Shown piece after piece: positions 1 through 5,708 of a DNA stretch of 7,626 bases (position 1 is its first letter; each line of letters starts with the position of its first letter). Position numbers and translations under genes: made by a program. The notes under the pieces are model-generated. The model was not told the origin of the DNA, made no database searches, and was given only the letters and a program-made list of their open reading frames with translations. Source of the DNA: Clostridia bacterium (GTDB lineage Bacteria > Bacillota > Clostridia > Lutisporales > Lutisporaceae); assembly GCA_029256365.1 (NCBI GenBank), contig JAQSYB010000085.1, forward strand, positions 1-7,626, written 5' to 3'.

Positions 1-63
1 TTGCATAATATTTATATTTAAGATCAAATAATATATCATCAGATTTATTATGAGGTGAAAAAC

Positions 64-552
64 ATGTCAATGGAAAGATTTCTTCTGATTGCCATGGTCA
101 TCATTCCTGTTTTCTCATTTTTATATATACCAAAAAACCAGTTTAAAAAAGCATTGATGTCATTTTTGGCATTTCAAGCAACAACCTGGTTTGTATCCAT
201 TATGTTGGTGGAAACAGAAACAGTGGTTTTTCCCGTAAGAGAGTTTGTCAAAGCAACCCGTATAGTGTTTATAACCGAATTCTTTTTCTACCCCATTATC
301 TTTGTATGGTTTATTTTTTTGGCTCCTAAAATGATCAGTCTAAAATATAAAATACTACATTGGTGTTTGTTTATATCCCTAACATCCTGGTTAGCATATT
401 TTCTAGGCAAATATACAGATTTATCTGAGTTTGTAAGAGGAAACGTTTATTTTGGTATGTTTAATACTTATTGGCTTTTTACACTGCAATATTTAATCTG
501 CTATTACTATGTTAAATGGCTCTATAAGAAAGAATGTCAGAAAGGAGAATAA
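64..552 (+). CDS. CBO0543-family-like multi-pass membrane protein (first of a tandem pair)
   Basis: This encodes a 162-residue, strongly hydrophobic integral membrane protein of unknown function. Five membrane segments can be seen, at about residues 5-22, 30-50, 70-93, 102-120 and 130-150. Between segments 2 and 3 lies a charged motif, FPVREFVKA, followed by FITEFFFYP. The same motif recurs in the next gene and resembles the uncharacterised Firmicute family I know as CBO0543; that name is from memory. A GTG at 55 and an ATG at 70 are in frame. I chose ATG 64 because GAGGTG (52-57) is a Shine-Dalgarno six bases before it and overlaps the GTG. The C-terminus is basic (KWLYKKECQK), which suggests a cytoplasmic tail. 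The gene is followed after 3 bp by its paralogue, so the two are surely cotranscribed. Only 63 bp precede it here, too little to define its promoter. No enzymatic motif is visible. Confidence 0.8.
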   Translation: MSMERFLLIAMVIIPVFSFLYIPKNQFKKALMSFLAFQATTWFVSIMLVETETVVFPVREFVKATRIVFITEFFFYPIIFVWFIFLAPKMISLKYKILHWCLFISLTSWLAYFLGKYTDLSEFVRGNVYFGMFNTYWLFTLQYLICYYYVKWLYKKECQKGE

Positions 553-555
553 CAC

Positions 556-1035
556 ATGTACCTAAAAGAAAGAGTGATTATTGGCGGGGTCTGGCTTATT
601 TGTGTTATCTCACTTTGGTTTATTCCTAAAAGCAAACGTCGAGAGGCTTCTGTGATATTCTTAATTGCACACGTATTTGCTTGGATATTTGGTCTCATAG
701 TTGTTGAAATAGGCTTAATAGAATATCCCGTAAGAGAGCTTCATAAGGCGAATTCCACCAGCTTTTCCTTTGAATACTTAGTATTCCCTTTATTAAACAT
801 TTTCTTTAATATTCATTATCCAGAGGGTAAGAGTCTAAAAAAGAGACTACTCTATTATACAAGCATTCTATCCATATTCGCTTTTTTTGAATATTTGACT
901 GAAAAAAATACCTTAATATTAGATTATTTGCATTGGAGTTGGTATTGCACCTTTGTAAGTATGTTTATAGTTATTTATATAACAAGAGTTTTATACAAGT
1001 GCTGCTACAACATGAAAAAACCTCTTGCATTATAA
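556..1035 (+). CDS. CBO0543-family-like multi-pass membrane protein (second of a tandem pair)
   Basis: This encodes a 159-residue membrane protein paralogous to the preceding gene. It starts at ATG 556, eight bases after the strong site AAAGGAG (541-547), which lies inside the end of the upstream gene. Segments predicted from hydrophobicity lie near residues 7-23, 34-52, 71-90, 99-115 and 125-147. The shared signature is YPVRELHKA followed by FEYLVFP, matching FPVREFVKA and TEFFFYP in its neighbour. Length, segment order and an IPK motif after segment 1 (YIPKNQ versus FIPKSK) also agree. The two proteins are clearly diverged, so the duplication is old. They may form a heteromer, but that is inference. 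The gene ends 17 bp from the convergent ABC-F gene, and I see no convincing terminator between them. Confidence 0.8.
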   Translation: MYLKERVIIGGVWLICVISLWFIPKSKRREASVIFLIAHVFAWIFGLIVVEIGLIEYPVRELHKANSTSFSFEYLVFPLLNIFFNIHYPEGKSLKKRLLYYTSILSIFAFFEYLTEKNTLILDYLHWSWYCTFVSMFIVIYITRVLYKCCYNMKKPLAL

Positions 1036-1052
1036 AATACCTTACATTGATA

Positions 1053-2951
1053 TCACGATTTGGCCTTCTCGATCCGCTCTGCCAAATCATTTAAGTATAT
1101 CCATCTATCCATTTGCTGCTCCAATTGCTTTTCTGTTTCGTCCTTTTCTGCCATAAGCTTCTGCAGCAATACATAATCCGCAGCGGCAGCGCTTATGCTA
1201 CTATCAAGCTCCTGAATCTTTGTCTCCAAGTCAGCAATCACTGAGTCAATATTCTCAAATTCCTTTTGTTCCTTAAAGGTGAATTTTAATGGTCTATCCT
1301 TAGAGCGCTCTATGACTTCTTTGCCCTCATCGCTGATCTTCTTGTCGATTTGCTGGCTGGTTGTTTGCCTTTCTGCATCACTGAACTGCTTATAGTCCGA
1401 ATAGTTGCCTGTGTATTTGACTATTCTGCCTTCTCCCTCAAAGGAGAATATTTTGTCTGCCATCTTATCCAGAAAATATCTGTCATGAGAAACTGCAATA
1501 ACCGCTCCAGGAAATCCTTCAATATAGTCCTCTAATATGGTTAGAGTTTCTATGTCCAGGTCATTGGTGGGCTCATCCAGCAACAATACATTTGGAGCTT
1601 CCATGAGCACTCTTAATAGGTGTAGCCTTCTTTTTTCTCCACCAGAAAGCTTCGATATTGGCGTCCACTGTACTGCGGGCTCAAATAAAAATCTCTCCAG
1701 CATTTGGGATGCACTTATTTTTTCTCCCTCCGCAGTGGTGAGAAGTTCTGCTCCCTCCTTGATATACTCAATAACTCTCAGGCTCTCATTCATATGGTAA
1801 GACTCCTGTGAGAACAAGCCGATCTTTACTGTTTCTCCTATATCCATTGCCCCTGAGTCAACCTGCAGCTTGCCGGCTATAATATTAATCAGTGTTGATT
1901 TGCCGCTGCCGTTGGGTCCTATCACTCCTACTCTGTCATTTCGCAGTACGATATAGCTTAAATCATTTATCACTGTTTTATCACCGAAAGCCTTTGATAC
2001 ATGCTCTATTTCTATTACCTTTTTACCCAGCCTGCTGCTGGCTACAGATATCTCCATTTTACTATCATCGATATCCACAGTCTGTTCATTCAGCTTCTCA
2101 AAACGGTCTATTCTTGCCTTCTGCTTCGTAGTACGGGCCTTCGCTCCCCTTCTAATCCACTCCAGCTCTTTTTTAAGAAGTCCTTGTCTCTTTCTCTCGC
2201 TAGAGATTTCTCGTTCATCGCGCTCCAGCTTTTTTTCAATAAAATCGTTATAATTTCCTTTGTATAAATATAAGCTTCCTCTATCCAGCTCAACAATCTC
2301 ATTTATCACTCTATCTAGAAAATATCTATCGTGGGTAATCATCAAAAGTGCGCCTTTTCTTTTGTTCAAATACTCCTCCAGCCAATCAATGGTGGTATTA
2401 TCAAGATGATTGGTTGGCTCATCAAGAATCAACAAGTCAGAAGGACTTATTAAGGCAGCTGCCAGTGCAATTCTCTTGCGTTGGCCTCCAGATAGTGTAC
2501 TTGTCTTTGCCTCAAAATCTGTAACCCCTAGCTTGGTCAATACCGTTTTGGCTTCACTTTCCAAGCTCCAGGCTTGAAGTCTATCCATATCACTGTTCAG
2601 CTTCATTAATTTATCAGTTGAGGTATGAGGGTCTTTTATTGCCTTTTCGTATTCCCTAATTAGCTTCATCAATGCAGATTCGCCTTTAAAAACCTGCTCA
2701 AGCACTGTAGCATCCCCGTCAAAATATGGATTTTGAGAAAGATATTCTATTCTTAAGGAGTTGGCTTTTATCATTCTACCTGCATCAGGCTGCTCTACAC
2801 CCGCAACAATTTTGAGCAAAGTGCTTTTGCCTACTCCATTAATGCCAATAATACCAATTTTATCTCCTTCATTAATCCCTAGACTTATATTATTCAACAG
2901 TGTTTTCTCACTGTAGCTTTTTGAAATGTTTTCTATACTTAAAAGATTCAT
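1053..2951 (-). CDS. ABC-F family ATPase, Uup/YfmR-like ribosome-associated translation factor
   Basis: This is a soluble protein with twin ATPase domains and no membrane segments, which excludes a transporter subunit on its own. In the 632-residue form, domain 1 has Walker A GINGVGKST (36-44), signature LSGGQ (153-157), Walker B ending in D177-E178 and switch H207. Domain 2 has GPNGSGKST (345-353), LSGGE (435-439), D459-E460 and H489. Both catalytic glutamates are present. The charged helical linker at about 225-290, with RRGAKARTTKQKAR, matches the tRNA-contacting linker of ABC-F proteins. Residues from about 545 form a lysine- and glutamate-rich coiled coil like the Uup C-terminal domain. 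Uup/YfmR proteins act at the ribosomal E site to rescue stalled translation; this role is known for the family and inferred here. An in-frame ATG at 3011 would add 20 residues, but AAAGGGG lies just before ATG 2951 and family homology begins there. Antibiotic resistance ABC-F function is less likely given the C-terminal domain. Confidence 0.93.
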   Translation of the reverse strand: MNLLSIENISKSYSEKTLLNNISLGINEGDKIGIIGINGVGKSTLLKIVAGVEQPDAGRMIKANSLRIEYLSQNPYFDGDATVLEQVFKGESALMKLIREYEKAIKDPHTSTDKLMKLNSDMDRLQAWSLESEAKTVLTKLGVTDFEAKTSTLSGGQRKRIALAAALISPSDLLILDEPTNHLDNTTIDWLEEYLNKRKGALLMITHDRYFLDRVINEIVELDRGSLYLYKGNYNDFIEKKLERDEREISSERKRQGLLKKELEWIRRGAKARTTKQKARIDRFEKLNEQTVDIDDSKMEISVASSRLGKKVIEIEHVSKAFGDKTVINDLSYIVLRNDRVGVIGPNGSGKSTLINIIAGKLQVDSGAMDIGETVKIGLFSQESYHMNESLRVIEYIKEGAELLTTAEGEKISASQMLERFLFEPAVQWTPISKLSGGEKRRLHLLRVLMEAPNVLLLDEPTNDLDIETLTILEDYIEGFPGAVIAVSHDRYFLDKMADKIFSFEGEGRIVKYTGNYSDYKQFSDAERQTTSQQIDKKISDEGKEVIERSKDRPLKFTFKEQKEFENIDSVIADLETKIQELDSSISAAAADYVLLQKLMAEKDETEKQLEQQMDRWIYLNDLAERIEKAKS

Positions 2952-3027
2952 GTTTTCCCCTTTCAATCTCAGCATCCCATTATCCAAGAAAATACAATCC
3001 TGTAGATGCACACAACATATACATTCT

Positions 3028-3036
3028 ATTATAGCA
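3028..3036 (-). promoter_or_regulatory. Extended -10 promoter element for the ABC-F gene
   Basis: On the minus strand the sequence reads TGCTATAAT, a perfect extended -10 element for the housekeeping sigma factor. No good -35 hexamer lies 16-18 bases upstream, which is common for extended -10 promoters. Transcription would begin near 3021 and give a leader of about 70 nt before ATG 2951. I see no terminator-like hairpin in that leader. Confidence 0.55.
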
Positions 3037-3065
3037 TTTCCTTTAGAATATTTTATATTGTTATT

Positions 3066-3095
3066 TTGGGCATATTAATGATATATTGTTACAAT
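3066..3095 (+). promoter_or_regulatory. Candidate promoter for the 88-residue protein gene
   Basis: TTGGGC (3066-3071) is separated by 18 bases from TACAAT (3090-3095). The -10 is preceded by TGT, forming an extended -10 (TGTTACAAT). The -35 is weak, with three of six consensus bases. Transcription would start near 3102, leaving about 20 nt before ATG 3124, which includes the ribosome binding site. The promoter is divergent from that of the ABC-F gene. Confidence 0.4.
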
Positions 3096-3097
3096 AT
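3083..3097. promoter_or_regulatory. 15-bp perfect palindrome overlapping a -10 region (candidate operator)
   Basis: The sequence is ATATTGT, a central T, then ACAATAT: two perfect 7-bp arms around one base. It covers the proposed extended -10 of the 88-residue protein gene, the usual position for a repressor site. AT-rich DNA produces short palindromes by chance and I cannot match this one to a known regulator, so the call is tentative. Confidence 0.3.
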
Positions 3098-3123
3098 GAC
3101 ACTTATAAAAAGGAGATAGAGAT

Positions 3124-3390
3124 ATGAAGAAATTAAAGGCAAGTATTTACGATGCACATTTAGATTATGATGTTGACATTGATGTGGCATTTTTAAACAT
3201 GAGAATTAAGATATATGGTGAGGATTACGAGCAAACTGGAAAGGTATTTTACGAAGGTTCTGTAGGAAAGTTTCTAAAAGAAAGAATTCCTTCAGATGTT
3301 TTGGTTGATATAATGATGGGATTACAGCATACAGATAAAGTATCCTACCGCTTAAGCGGAGGAGAGAACTTCATCGAAAGAATTCGATAA
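3124..3390 (+). CDS. Hypothetical small soluble protein (88 aa)
   Basis: I do not recognise this protein. It starts at ATG 3124 after AAAGGAGA (3109-3116), a strong Shine-Dalgarno seven bases away, and it ends with TAA. These signals, the upstream promoter-like elements and the lack of a competing frame make it a real gene. The product has no signal peptide, membrane segment or cysteine. The first half is acidic and alternates charged and hydrophobic residues (YDAHLDYDVDIDVAF, MRIKIYGEDYEQTGKVFYEG), which suggests beta strands. The second half contains a probable helix (DVLVDIMMGLQH). The tail is basic (ENFIERIR). It stands alone: divergent from the ABC-F gene upstream and convergent with the nitroreductase, only 15 bp beyond its stop. 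LSGGE near residue 78 resembles an ABC signature, but no Walker motif is present, so this is coincidental. Confidence 0.75.
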   Translation: MKKLKASIYDAHLDYDVDIDVAFLNMRIKIYGEDYEQTGKVFYEGSVGKFLKERIPSDVLVDIMMGLQHTDKVSYRLSGGENFIERIR

Positions 3391-3405
3391 AATCCTCTCT
3401 TCAGT

Positions 3406-4263
3406 TTATTCCATTACCCAAGTAGCGATATACTCGACATCTTGTACTTGATTGATTAAGGGCAATTGGGGGTTTACCATCCAGCTGCCCTTTAATTCTG
3501 CTTCAAATGCAGTCATTTCAAAGTGGCACATTCCGATTCCCATATCTATCTTTTGCATATTAAACCCCATGGCATTGCTATAACCCTTCGTCTGTTTCAA
3601 GAAGAAATGATATTCAGACCCCTGCTTCAATACTCTCCATGGCTGTTTATTCGAAGCAGAAGGTGCAAGCCTCAACATCTCAAGTGCAGATCCATATTGT
3701 CCTGCAGCTTCTTGCGTGATGGCATTATCAAAACTATTCTCAAAGAATAGTTCATTCCATGGTTTTCTATGATCAGAGCCTGCTGCTTTTCTCATCATAG
3801 CTTCCAAAAGACCTCTTTTTTCTGCAGGATATCCTATGGGTGTTACAGCAGGAATGAATTCATCCTCCTTCAAAGACACCAAATCTGCAAATTGACTTCT
3901 TTTGAAGGTCCCCCCAAGCCAGCAGCTTCCAAGTCCAAGAGACGCTGCATACAGCAGCAGCTTCTCCATACAATAACCCAGCTGTTCCATATTTTTCTCT
4001 TTATTGTCTGCTATCCCTGCAATAAAAGTTTGCGCACCCTTAATCACGCCATAGGTGCCTATCTTATTCCCTTTCCCCTCTGTAAAGTCATTGCTGTCAA
4101 CAACCTCAAGTCTTACCTCTGAATCAAAGGGTCCTTTGATTTGTGCGGCATATTCTCTTAGCTTATCTTTTACATCCAGCTTTAATATTTCAGAATCATA
4201 GGTTCTAACTGAATGCCTGCTTTTTATGATATCTGTAATAGGTCTAGCAAAATATTGTTTCAT
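3406..4263 (-). CDS. Nitroreductase-family flavoprotein, TM1586-like
   Basis: This encodes a 285-residue cytoplasmic protein of the nitroreductase superfamily, FMN-dependent oxidoreductases that use NAD(P)H. The start at ATG 4263 follows AAAGGAG on the minus strand with about seven bases between. The family's N-terminal FMN-phosphate motif appears as SRHSVRTYD (residues 15-23). Other superfamily features are the helix and loop GYCMEKLLLYAASLGLGSCWLGG (96-118), PIGYPAEKRG (142-151), APSASNKQPWR (200-210) and DMGIGMCHFE (240-249). About 285 residues is long for a classical nitroreductase of about 200. The late position of the APSASNKQPW segment, normally near the N-terminus, fits the internally duplicated TM1586 type (Pfam 'putative TM nitroreductase'), in which one chain mimics the usual dimer. 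The physiological substrate is unknown. The gene is divergent from the 61-residue membrane protein gene across a shared control region, and convergent with the small hypothetical gene. Confidence 0.88.
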   Translation of the reverse strand: MKQYFARPITDIIKSRHSVRTYDSEILKLDVKDKLREYAAQIKGPFDSEVRLEVVDSNDFTEGKGNKIGTYGVIKGAQTFIAGIADNKEKNMEQLGYCMEKLLLYAASLGLGSCWLGGTFKRSQFADLVSLKEDEFIPAVTPIGYPAEKRGLLEAMMRKAAGSDHRKPWNELFFENSFDNAITQEAAGQYGSALEMLRLAPSASNKQPWRVLKQGSEYHFFLKQTKGYSNAMGFNMQKIDMGIGMCHFEMTAFEAELKGSWMVNPQLPLINQVQDVEYIATWVME

Positions 4264-4282
4264 TGTTCTTCTCCTTTATTTG

Positions 4283-4302
4283 ATATATATTATATATATA
4301 TA
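4283..4302. repeat. Short (AT)n tract in the nitroreductase leader
   Basis: Twenty bases of alternating A and T, broken once by TT, lie between the nitroreductase promoter and its ribosome binding site. The tract is self-complementary and could form a weak AU hairpin in the leader RNA, or vary in length by slippage. Its role, if any, is unknown. Confidence 0.5.
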
Positions 4303-4320
4303 CAAGTTTTTCCTATGTTT

Positions 4321-4336
4321 TACTACAAATATAGTA
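4321..4336. promoter_or_regulatory. Candidate BlaI/MecI/CopY-type operator, site 1
   Basis: TACTACAAATATAGTA matches the TACTACATATGTAGTA-type staphylococcal bla/mec operator, as I recall it, at 14 of 16 positions. It has outer TACTA/TAGTA dyad arms. It covers the predicted -10 of the nitroreductase promoter, so a bound repressor would block that gene. No BlaI-family regulator is encoded in the window, and another winged-helix repressor could be the binder. Confidence 0.45.
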
Positions 4337-4371
4337 TTACTTATGTCATTGAGTCAATACTAAATTTGTAG
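4323..4371. repeat. Imperfect inverted repeat, 16-bp arms, in the divergent promoter region
   Basis: The left arm CTACAAATATAGTATT (4323-4338) and right arm AATACTAAATTTGTAG (4356-4371) are reverse complements at 15 of 16 positions, with 17 bases between them. Each arm also has internal near-dyad symmetry. The structure is therefore better read as two protein-binding sites than as an RNA hairpin. No T-run follows on either strand. Confidence 0.8.
4328..4357 (-). promoter_or_regulatory. Predicted sigma-A promoter of the nitroreductase gene
   Basis: On the minus strand, TTGACT (4357-4352) is followed after 18 bases by TATATT (4333-4328), each hexamer matching consensus at five of six positions. 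Transcription would start near 4321, leaving a leader of about 58 nt that contains the (AT)n tract. The -10 lies wholly inside operator site 1. Confidence 0.55.
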
Positions 4372-4377
4372 CATAAT
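4349..4377 (+). promoter_or_regulatory. Predicted sigma-A promoter of the 4398-7313 gene group
   Basis: TTGAGT (4349-4354) is separated by 17 bases from CATAAT (4372-4377). The -35 shares the nine-base palindrome TTGAGTCAA with the opposite -35, so the two divergent promoters overlap. The predicted start near 4384 leaves only about 14 nt before ATG 4398, just enough for the ribosome binding site. The assignment is therefore less certain than that of the opposite promoter. Confidence 0.45.
4358..4373. promoter_or_regulatory. Candidate BlaI/MecI/CopY-type operator, site 2
   Basis: TACTAAATTTGTAGCA matches the same recalled operator type at 13 of 16 positions and keeps the TGTAG half-site. It lies between the predicted -35 and -10 of the rightward promoter and just beyond the leftward -35. 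It is the mirror image of site 1, with centres 37 bp apart, which suits two dimers bound on one control region. Confidence 0.42.
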
Positions 4378-4397
4378 CACTTATAGGAGGAGAAAAA

Positions 4398-4583
4398 ATG
4401 AAAAAAACCTTAATTATAATTGTTTTTATCTGCCTTTATCTATTGGTCGGATTTTTCGGACTAGGTCCCGTGATGCTTGCCGATGGTCCAATGCAGGAAA
4501 GACTAGTCACTCTTGCCATTGTTATTTTAATATTTATTGCACTTACCTATATTTTCATCAGATTATTACGGCATAAAAAATAG
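4398..4583 (+). CDS. Small two-TM membrane protein (61 aa)
   Basis: The gene starts at ATG 4398, seven bases after a consensus AGGAGG (4385-4390). The product has two hydrophobic helices, at about residues 4-24 and 36-57. They are joined by a short conserved-looking loop with GLGPVMLADGPMQERL, and the protein ends in a basic tail (RLLRHKK). A positive start and a positive end suggest both termini are cytoplasmic with the loop outside. It resembles small uncharacterised Firmicute proteins with a GLGPV-x-x-ADG loop; DUF6954 is a possibility from memory that I cannot confirm. The first helix could be mistaken for a signal peptide, but there is no good cleavage site. It is the first gene after the divergent control region and lies 52 bp upstream of the EIIC-like gene, probably in the same transcript. 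A role as an accessory subunit of that protein is speculative. Confidence 0.75.
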   Translation: MKKTLIIIVFICLYLLVGFFGLGPVMLADGPMQERLVTLAIVILIFIALTYIFIRLLRHKK

Positions 4584-4635
4584 GACAATTGGTCTTAGCC
4601 AGTTTATTTAAATTTTATTTAGAATGAGGGATAGT

Positions 4636-5658
4636 ATGACAGAACAAAAATTTTCAATAAAGCAGTATTCAATCAATGTTTTAAACTTCATGGCCCAAGG
4701 CCTTTTCTCTTCTTTGATTATAGGACTGATATTAAAACAGATTGGGGAAAAAGCGAATATACCTATGCTTGTGCTATTTGGCACAGCAGCTCAATTCTTT
4801 ATGGGTCCTGCTATTGGAGCCTCAATTGCTTATGGTGTGAAAGCTCCCGTACTAGCGATATTTGCTTCAATTGTTACAGGTGCCTTAGGCGCCCAAACCT
4901 TGTTTCTCACTGCTGCTGGTACTTATGGAATCAAAATAGGTGAGCCTGCAGGTGCATTGGTAGCCGCTCTAATAGGAGCAGAAGCAGGAAAATTTATAAA
5001 AGGAAAAACCAAATTGGATATCATATTGGTTCCGGCTGCTACAATTATAGTAGGCGGACTTACCAGCACCTTTATCAGTCCCTTTATATCCAGCATCATG
5101 ACAGGATTGGGACAAATGATTAACTATGCAACAGAGCTGCAGCCTATTCCTATGGGGATACTTGTATCTACGGCCATGGGAATGATCCTGACTGCTCCCA
5201 TTAGCAGTGCTGCAATTGCAATATCCCTAAAGCTTGACGGCTTGGCTGCAGGTGCTGCTGCTGTGGGATGCAGTGCCCAGATGATAGGCTTTGCAGTAGC
5301 AAGCTATCGAGAAAACAAGCTTGGGGGACTCATTGCACAAGGTCTGGGAACCTCTATGCTGCAGGTGCCAAACATTATCAAGAATCCTCTTATTTGGGTG
5401 CCGCCTACCTTGGCAAGTGCCATTTTAGGTCCCCTTGCCTCGGCAGTGTTTCAGATGAAAAATACTCCTGTAGGCGCAGGAATGGGCACCAGCGGTTTGG
5501 TAGGACAATTTGCAACAATTGATGCCATGGGCATGGGTGCGCTGCCCTTAATATTGCTGCTGCATTTTATCGCTCCCGCTATCTTAACCTTGGTGATAGC
5601 AGAGTATATGCGCAAAAAGAATTGGATTAAATATGGAGACATGAAGCTGGATTTATAG
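4636..5658 (+). CDS. PfoR-like membrane protein, PTS EIIC family (PTS_EIIC_2)
   Basis: This encodes a 340-residue polytopic membrane protein with about nine or ten glycine- and alanine-rich segments. It fits the family that includes clostridial PfoR (COG3641; Pfam PTS_EIIC_2). Family-like motifs in order are GAQTLFLTAAGTYGIKIGEP (85-104), TAPISSAAIAI (186-196), AQMIGFAVASYRENKLGG (214-231), AQGLGTSMLQVPNIIKNP (234-251) and GAGMGTSGLVGQ (280-291). The length is typical. No IIA or IIB domain is fused or encoded nearby, so phosphotransfer-coupled sugar uptake cannot be assumed. The PfoR name comes from a proposed link to perfringolysin O expression, but the biochemical role of the family is not settled. 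I prefer ATG 4636 to the in-frame ATG 4624: TGAGGG (4625-4630) is a suitably spaced ribosome binding site only for 4636, and overlaps 4624. The gene lies 50 bp upstream of the gamma-glutamyltransferase homologue, suggesting they handle a common compound. Confidence 0.88.
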   Translation: MTEQKFSIKQYSINVLNFMAQGLFSSLIIGLILKQIGEKANIPMLVLFGTAAQFFMGPAIGASIAYGVKAPVLAIFASIVTGALGAQTLFLTAAGTYGIKIGEPAGALVAALIGAEAGKFIKGKTKLDIILVPAATIIVGGLTSTFISPFISSIMTGLGQMINYATELQPIPMGILVSTAMGMILTAPISSAAIAISLKLDGLAAGAAAVGCSAQMIGFAVASYRENKLGGLIAQGLGTSMLQVPNIIKNPLIWVPPTLASAILGPLASAVFQMKNTPVGAGMGTSGLVGQFATIDAMGMGALPLILLLHFIAPAILTLVIAEYMRKKNWIKYGDMKLDL

Positions 5659-5662
5659 AAGT

Positions 5663-5683
5663 CTTATTGAAATACACAATAAG
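5663..5683 (+). other. Weak hairpin between the EIIC-like and GGT-family genes
   Basis: CTTATTG (5663-5669) and CAATAAG (5677-5683) can pair across a seven-base loop. A run of five T starts at 5687, three bases beyond the stem. The stem is short and AU-rich, so at most it would be a leaky attenuator or an mRNA-processing signal that adjusts expression of the downstream gene. Confidence 0.25.
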
Positions 5684-5708
5684 TAGTTTTTCAAAAAGGG
5701 GGATTTCA

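Noticed and set aside
2980..3018. A 12-codon reading frame (minus strand, MLCASTGLYFLG then stop) upstream of the ABC-F gene, like the leader peptides of antibiotic-resistance ABC-F genes.
   Set aside because: Its ATG would lie only 2-3 nt from the predicted transcript start, with no Shine-Dalgarno. The leader has no terminator hairpin, and the protein is of the Uup/YfmR type rather than a known resistance type.
3355..3370. LSGGE in the 88-aa protein, resembling an ABC transporter signature.
   Set aside because: No Walker A or B motif is present and the protein is too short for an ATPase domain, so this is a chance match.
3374..3389. Small hairpin ATCGAA/TTCGAT at the end of the 88-aa gene as a terminator.
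   Set aside because: The six-pair stem overlaps the stop codon and is followed by AAAATCC rather than a T-run on the plus strand.
4323..4371. Reading the 16-bp-arm inverted repeat as a bidirectional terminator or a transposon end.
   Set aside because: Neither strand has a T-run after the stem. The two flanking genes are divergent, so no transcript needs ending there, and there is no transposase or target duplication.
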